Assembly (NCBI GenBank): GCA_029239415.1
Contig: JAQZAY010000105.1
Coordinates: 1 to 10,895 of the forward strand
Direction of reading: 5' to 3'
Source: Pseudomonas sp.
Lineage (GTDB): Bacteria > Pseudomonadota > Gammaproteobacteria > Pseudomonadales > Pseudomonadaceae
Length of the DNA: 10,895 nt
In this document: positions 7,459 to 10,895 of the stretch, one piece after another
Position numbering within the stretch: the first letter of the stretch is position 1
How the letters are laid out: each line of letters begins with the position of its first letter
Notes under the pieces: generated by a model
What the model saw: the letters and a program-made list of their open reading frames with translations, nothing else
Database searches by the model: none
Told to the model about the DNA's origin: nothing
Translations under genes and position numbers: made by a program

Positions 7459-7475
7459 AGCAACAAGGGTGCCAG
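7459..7475 (-). promoter_or_regulatory. sigma-54 (-24/-12) promoter of fliEFGHIJ
   Basis: The minus strand reads TGGCAC-CCTTG-TTGC. GG (7473-7472) and GC (7461-7460) are exactly ten bases apart, as RpoN requires. The predicted start is near 7448, giving a leader of about 49 bases. It matches the known RpoN/FleQ dependence of fliE operons in pseudomonads. Confidence 0.9.
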
Positions 7476-7512
7476 CCCGGCCTGTAGCGATATTGAAAAC
7501 GACGTGCCGGGC
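7475..7512 (-). other. inverted repeat between fleR stop and fliE promoter
   Basis: GCCCGGC and GCCGGGC are 7-bp perfect arms separated by 24 bases, beginning two bases after the fleR stop and ending next to the -24 element. There is no T-run, so an intrinsic terminator for fleSR is not evident. It could be a weak transcript-end structure or chance in GC-rich DNA. Confidence 0.3.
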
Positions 7513-7513
7513 G

Positions 7514-8893
7514 TCAGCCGTAGAGACTGGCCTCGACGTCAAAGCCCGCGTCACGCATCTGCGCCAGCTTGTAGCGCAGGGTGCGGGGGCTTATACCCAG
7601 CCGTTCGGCGGCTTCCTTGCGACGGCCACGCTCGGCGCGCAGGGTGTCGACGATCATCTGGAATTCATGGCGCCGCAGGTCATCGCCCAGGCCACTGGCC
7701 ACGCCGGGCTCATCGCCTGGCACGGGTGCCGCGCTTGGCCGCGGCGCAGGAGCCGACAAGGGGATGACGCCAGCGAGACAGAAATCCGCCGCCTCGATCA
7801 CCCCGCCCTGCTGCAGGATCAGCGCCCTTTGCAGGGCGTTGTCGAGCTCGCGCACGTTGCCCGGCCAGGCATGGCCCTGCAGGCAGGCACGCGCGGCGTC
7901 GGACAGGCGCACCTGCGCATGCTTCATCTTGCGCGCATGGCGTGCCAGCAGGCGCTCGGCCAGCGGCAGGATATCGGCGCTGCGCTCGCGCAGGGGCCGC
8001 CAGGCCAGCGGGAACACCGAAAGCCGGTAGAACAGGTCCTCGCGAAAACGTCCTGCAGCGACTTCACCGGCCAGGTCGCGGTTGGTGGTGGCCAGCACGC
8101 GGATGTCCAGGGCGATCGGCTTGCGCCCACCGACCCGCTCCACTTCGCGCTCCTGCAGCACCCGCAGCAGCTTGGCCTGCAGCCCCAGGGGCATTTCGGA
8201 GATCTCGTCGAGCAGCAAGGTGCCGCCGTTTGCCTGTTCGAACTTGCCCGGCTGGGCGGCGATGGCACCGGTGAAGGCGCCCTTCTCGTGGCCGAACAGG
8301 GTGGCCTCGAGCATGTTGTCGGGGATGGCCGCGCAGTTGATCGCAATGAAAGGCTGCGCCGCGCGGGGCGATTGCTGGTGGATGTAGCGCGCCAGCACTT
8401 CCTTGCCAGTGCCGGACTCGCCGGAAATCAGCACGGTCGACTCACTGCGCGCCACCCGCGCGGCCAGCTCCAGCAGCTGCCGGCTGGCCGGCTCGCTGGC
8501 CACCGGGCCATCATCGTCGGCCGCTGGCAAGCGGCCGGCGGCATGGCGCTCGACCAGTGACAGCAGGGCCTTGGGCTCGAAGGGCTTGACCAGGTAGTCC
8601 ACCGCGCCCTGGCGCATGGCTTCCACGGCGCGTTCGACCGCGGCATGGGCCGTCATCAGCAGCACCGGCAGCTGTGGCTGGCGCTGGCGCAGCCGGGCCA
8701 GCAGCTGGTGCCCGTCCATGCCCGGCATGTTCACATCGCTGATGACCAGGCTGAAGGCCTCGCGCTCAACGGCCAGCAAGGCGTCTTCTGCGCAGCTGAC
8801 CGCCTGGTAGGCAAAGCCGCCGATTTCAAGCGTGTCGCCCAGGGCCTGGCGCAGCACGCGGTCATCCTCGACCAGCAATACCTTGATGCTCAT
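7514..8893 (-). CDS. fleR: NtrC-family flagellar response regulator FleR
   Basis: 459 residues from the ATG. FleR works with RpoN to activate class III flagellar genes (hook and rod operons). Residues 1-115 are a receiver: D10/D11, acceptor D53 in ISDVNMPGMDG, T81, and K103 in LVKPF. Residues ~130-370 are a sigma-54 AAA+ domain with Walker A GESGTGKE (158-165), the sigma-54-contacting GAFTGA loop (205-210), Walker B GGTLLLDE (223-230), and FREDLFYRL and HAWPGNVREL motifs. A Pro/Ala-rich linker leads to a Fis-type helix-turn-helix (RRKEAAERLGISPRTLRYKLAQM). The start ATG overlaps the fleS stop as TGATG; a GTG one codon earlier (8896) is equally possible. All key residues are present. Confidence 0.97.
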   Translation of the reverse strand: MSIKVLLVEDDRVLRQALGDTLEIGGFAYQAVSCAEDALLAVEREAFSLVISDVNMPGMDGHQLLARLRQRQPQLPVLLMTAHAAVERAVEAMRQGAVDYLVKPFEPKALLSLVERHAAGRLPAADDDGPVASEPASRQLLELAARVARSESTVLISGESGTGKEVLARYIHQQSPRAAQPFIAINCAAIPDNMLEATLFGHEKGAFTGAIAAQPGKFEQANGGTLLLDEISEMPLGLQAKLLRVLQEREVERVGGRKPIALDIRVLATTNRDLAGEVAAGRFREDLFYRLSVFPLAWRPLRERSADILPLAERLLARHARKMKHAQVRLSDAARACLQGHAWPGNVRELDNALQRALILQQGGVIEAADFCLAGVIPLSAPAPRPSAAPVPGDEPGVASGLGDDLRRHEFQMIVDTLRAERGRRKEAAERLGISPRTLRYKLAQMRDAGFDVEASLYG

Positions 8894-10110
8894 CACAGGG
8901 CCTGCGCGGGCTGGGCGGCGATCAGCGGCAAGGTGACCCGCGCGCAGGTGCCCCGGCCGACCCGCGAGCGCAGCTGCAGGCTGCCCTGGTGGGCACGGGT
9001 GACGGCCTTGGCCACCGCCACGCCCAGGCCGGTGCCGGTGGCCTTGGTGGTCAGGAACGGTTCGCCCAGGCGCGCCAGCAGGTCAGCCGGCATGCCACTG
9101 CCGGCGTCGCTGATGCACAGGTGCAGGTTGTCTGCGCGACGGTACAGGTGCACTTTCAGGCGGGCCGGACCGGGACTGGCCTGCAAGGCGTTTTCGACCA
9201 GGTTGAGCAAGGCGCCGACCAGGGTGTCGCGGTTGCACAGCAGCTCGCCGAGCTGGCAATCGCATTGCCAGCGCACTGCGTGGCCCTGCACATGGGGCTG
9301 GGCGGCGTGCTGCAGGGCCTGGAACAGTGCCTTGGGCGTCAGGCGGTCGCCCAGCGGCAACTCGCCGCGGGCAAACACCAGCATGTCGCGGACCTGGTGC
9401 TCGAGCTCATGCAGGCGCTCCTTGAGACTGCCGGCAAAGCGCAGCCGGGTGTCCTCGGCCAGGGTATGCCCCGGGTCGGCCAGGTGGCTGGCATAGAGCA
9501 TCGCGGCCGACAGCGGGGTGCGAATCTGGTGAGCGAGGGACGCCACCATCCGCCCCAGCGACGACAGGCGCTCATGGCGCGCCAGCTGGTCTTGCAGGCG
9601 GCGGGTCTCGGTCAGGTCGGTGAGCAGCACCAATTGGCCCGGCTCGGCGTCCAGCGAGCGGGTGGCGATCGACAGGCGCCGGCCGTCGCGCAGCGACACC
9701 TCATGGCCGTCGTCTTCGCGGGGCGAGAAACTGCGCGCGATCACCTCGCGCCACAACTCACCCTCCAGCGGCTCGCCCAGCAGCCCGCACGCCGCAGGGT
9801 TGGCCTCGCGCACGTAGCCCTGGGCATCGATCACGATGATGCCGCCGGGCAGCAGGTCCAGCAGGTTCTGCAAGCGATTGGCCAGGCGCTCCTTTTCGCC
9901 GAGCTCGGCGATGCGCTGCGCGCTGACCACGGCCAGTTCACCCTTGAGCTCACTGACCCGCGCCTCGAGCATTCCATACGACTCGCTCAACTGGCTGGAG
10001 ACCTGGTTGAACAGGGCGAACGCCTGCGCCAGGTCGGGACGGCGTTCCTGCTCGACCTGGGTGCGCGCGGACAAGGCGGGGACTCGGGAAATGGGGGCGG
10101 CCTGGGGCAT
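8893..10110 (-). CDS. fleS: flagellar two-component sensor kinase FleS
   Basis: 405 residues with no membrane segment or signal peptide, so a cytosolic kinase. It is predicted to autophosphorylate and pass phosphate to FleR. An N-terminal helical/coiled-coil segment (~25-85) is followed by a PAS domain (~82-165, LLDLLPGGIIVIDAQGYVREANPAACGLLGEPLEGE). The dimerisation/phosphoacceptor domain has H194 in SLAHQIRTPLSAAML, and the ATP-binding domain has N303/N307 (LLNLVENALQ), D335 in ISDAGSGM (G1) and TGTGLG (358-363, G2). What the PAS domain senses is unknown from sequence. GAGAG precedes the ATG. It lies in an operon with fleR, one base overlapping, under the sigma-54 promoter at 10163-10178. 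Confidence 0.96.
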   Translation of the reverse strand: MPQAAPISRVPALSARTQVEQERRPDLAQAFALFNQVSSQLSESYGMLEARVSELKGELAVVSAQRIAELGEKERLANRLQNLLDLLPGGIIVIDAQGYVREANPAACGLLGEPLEGELWREVIARSFSPREDDGHEVSLRDGRRLSIATRSLDAEPGQLVLLTDLTETRRLQDQLARHERLSSLGRMVASLAHQIRTPLSAAMLYASHLADPGHTLAEDTRLRFAGSLKERLHELEHQVRDMLVFARGELPLGDRLTPKALFQALQHAAQPHVQGHAVRWQCDCQLGELLCNRDTLVGALLNLVENALQASPGPARLKVHLYRRADNLHLCISDAGSGMPADLLARLGEPFLTTKATGTGLGVAVAKAVTRAHQGSLQLRSRVGRGTCARVTLPLIAAQPAQAL

Positions 10111-10128
10111 CGTGCTCTCTCGCGTGGC

Positions 10129-10146
10129 TGACCGTCATGAAACGGT
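10129..10146 (-). promoter_or_regulatory. overlapping dyads in the fleSR leader
   Basis: Two overlapping inverted repeats lie about +7 to +24 from the predicted fleS start site: ACCGT-N6-ACGGT (10131-10146) and TGAC-C-GTCA (10129-10137). The second uses the TGAC/GTCA half-sites of the FleQ box but in outward order. P. aeruginosa fleSR is reported to be controlled by FleQ from its leader, so an activator site here is plausible. The match to the full FleQ consensus is poor. Confidence 0.35.
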
Positions 10147-10162
10147 GGGTTGCCAGCGGTAT

Positions 10163-10178
10163 AGCAATAGACGTGCCG
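10163..10178 (-). promoter_or_regulatory. sigma-54 (-24/-12) promoter of fleSR
   Basis: The minus strand reads CGGCACG-TCTA-TTGCT, with GG (10177-10176) and GC (10165-10164) ten bases apart. Only the first T of TGGCACG is changed. The predicted start is near 10152, about 42 bases ahead of the fleS ATG. It fits RpoN/FleQ-dependent fleSR transcription. Confidence 0.87.
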
Positions 10179-10312
10179 CAGGGCATGCAAGAACTCGAGG
10201 GATAACGCGTAAAGGCGGCCTAGGCCAGGACTGGCGGGGCTTTGCGCCCATGAACGAAGGACGGTTTCGACAACTGGCAGGCCCTCCGTGGCCCCTTGGC
10301 GTCAAGCAGGCG
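10179..10312. other. fleQ-fleS intergenic region upstream of the promoter
   Basis: This stretch holds no convincing open frame. It contains a GGCCTAGGCC palindrome (10217-10226) and a weak GGGC-GCAAA-GCCC hairpin (10237-10249). Neither is followed by a T-run, so no clear intrinsic terminator for fleQ is visible and read-through into fleSR remains possible. Confidence 0.5.
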
Positions 10313-10316
10313 TCAA
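10298..10316 (-). repeat. tandem TTGACGCC direct repeat at the fleQ stop
   Basis: On the minus strand TTGACGCC occurs twice with an 11-base period, about one helical turn; the first copy overlaps the fleQ TGA stop. It lies about 145-165 bases upstream of the predicted fleS start, a usual enhancer distance for sigma-54 activators, and TTGAC is a FleQ half-site. Confidence 0.35.
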
Positions 10317-10895
10317 TCCTCCGCCTGTTCCTCGCCATCGCGGCGACTCATGCCGTACTTGCGCATCTTTTCCACCAGCGTGGTCCGACGAATGCGCAGG
10401 CGCTCGGCGGCCCGCGCGACGATGCCATTGGCGTCGTCCAGTGCCTGCTGGATCAGCCCCTGCTCCAGCCCCCCCAGGTAGTCCTTGAGGTCCAGGCCTT
10501 CGGGCGGCAGCATGGCGTGGTTCGAGAAGTTGGGCGCATGGCCGTTGATCGCCACGCGCTCTTCGAGATCCGAGCGCAGGCTGTCGACCAGTTGCTCGTC
10601 CTCGTCATCGACATAGCGGAATTTCTTCGGCAGCTCCGCCACGCCGATCACCCCGTAGGGGTGCATGATCGCCATGCGCTCGACCAGGTTGGCCAGCTCG
10701 CGGACGTTGCCTGGCCAGGCATGCCGGCACAGCGACATGATGGCGGCGGAGTTGAAGCGGATCGAGCCGCGCTTCTCGTGCTCCATGCGCGAGATCAGCT
10801 CGTTCATCAGCAGCGGGATGTCCTCGACCCGTTCGCGCAGGGGGGCCATCTCGATGGGGAAGACATTGAGCCGGTAGTAGAGGTCTTCGCGGAAG
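10313..10895 (-). CDS. fleQ: flagellar master regulator FleQ, C-terminal part
   Basis: The last 193 residues of a sigma-54 enhancer-binding protein; the 5' part is outside the window. The visible part is the end of the AAA+ domain (FREDLYYRLNVFPIEMAPLRERVEDIPLLMNELI, then HAWPGNVRELANLVERMAIMHP), a linker (FRYVDDEDEQLVDSLRSDLEERVAINGH), and a Fis-type helix-turn-helix (NGIVARAAERLRIRRTTLVEKMRKYGM), matching FleQ closely. FleQ starts the flagellar cascade with RpoN, and in its c-di-GMP-free form also represses exopolysaccharide and adhesin genes. Its place directly upstream of fleSR is the standard Pseudomonas order. The Walker A and c-di-GMP-binding residues cannot be judged here. Confidence 0.96.
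   Translation of the reverse strand, partial: FREDLYYRLNVFPIEMAPLRERVEDIPLLMNELISRMEHEKRGSIRFNSAAIMSLCRHAWPGNVRELANLVERMAIMHPYGVIGVAELPKKFRYVDDEDEQLVDSLRSDLEERVAINGHAPNFSNHAMLPPEGLDLKDYLGGLEQGLIQQALDDANGIVARAAERLRIRRTTLVEKMRKYGMSRRDGEEQAED

Noticed and set aside
5124..7460. A 778-codon plus-strand open frame opposite fliF and fliG
   Set aside because: It lies wholly antisense to clearly recognised genes. Its composition (His, Gln, Arg, Leu, Ala-rich without motifs) is what codon bias in GC-rich DNA creates on the opposite strand.
8891..8896. GTG start for FleR at 8896
   Set aside because: Possible, but it adds one residue only and the ATG at 8893, in the TGATG overlap, is the more usual start.
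8989..10131. Plus-strand open frame opposite fleS
   Set aside because: Antisense shadow; fleS has all kinase motifs in its own frame.
10237..10249. Intrinsic terminator after fleQ
   Set aside because: Only a 4-bp GC stem and no following T-run in the direction of transcription.

Overview
The window is high-GC Gammaproteobacterial DNA that reads as the central flagellar cluster of a Pseudomonas, most likely of the P. putida/fluorescens lineage. The support is the gene order fleQ-fleS-fleR-fliE-fliF-fliG-fliH-fliI-fliJ, the strong protein-level recognisability of each product, sigma-54 type promoters, and an HsbA/HsbR-like pair directly after fliJ. From memory that last arrangement matches P. 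putida; in P. aeruginosa hsbA/hsbR lie elsewhere, near flgM. Every gene is on the minus strand, so transcription runs from high to low coordinates. Coding density is very high and no gene-free gap exceeds about 200 bases.

Layout in the direction of transcription: (1) the 3' end of fleQ, master enhancer-binding regulator (10895-10313, cut by the window edge). (2) A ~200-base intergenic region with a good -24/-12 sigma-54 promoter for fleSR. (3) fleS (cytosolic PAS histidine kinase) and fleR (NtrC-type response regulator), joined by a 1-base TGATG overlap. (4) A ~115-base gap with a second, very clear -24/-12 promoter for fliE and a FleQ-box-like sequence in the leader. (5) fliE, fliF, fliG, fliH, fliI, fliJ: rod adapter, MS ring, switch/rotor, export ATPase regulator, export ATPase and export chaperone, tightly packed with overlaps (fliF/fliG 8 bases, fliH/fliI 11 bases). 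(6) After an 80-base gap with two stem-loops, hsbA (STAS anti-sigma-factor antagonist, phospho-acceptor Ser56) and hsbR (receiver plus PP2C/SpoIIE phosphatase). hsbR starts at a TTG overlapping the hsbA stop and runs off the left edge.

How the genes work together: FleQ with RpoN opens the class II promoters (fleSR and fliE onward). FleS/FleR then switch on class III genes outside the window. FliE-FliJ build the basal body base and the export gate energiser. In P. aeruginosa, HsbR and HsbA form a partner switch fed by HptB: HsbA goes either to the anti-sigma factor FlgM or to a diguanylate cyclase. Placing that switch at the end of the basal-body operon would tie the motility-versus-biofilm decision to flagellar assembly. 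No mobile element, CRISPR, tRNA or rRNA was seen. Nothing here is an entirely new system. The least ordinary parts are the hsbA-hsbR tail with its leader structures and TTG start, and the putative regulatory dyads in the two sigma-54 leaders.
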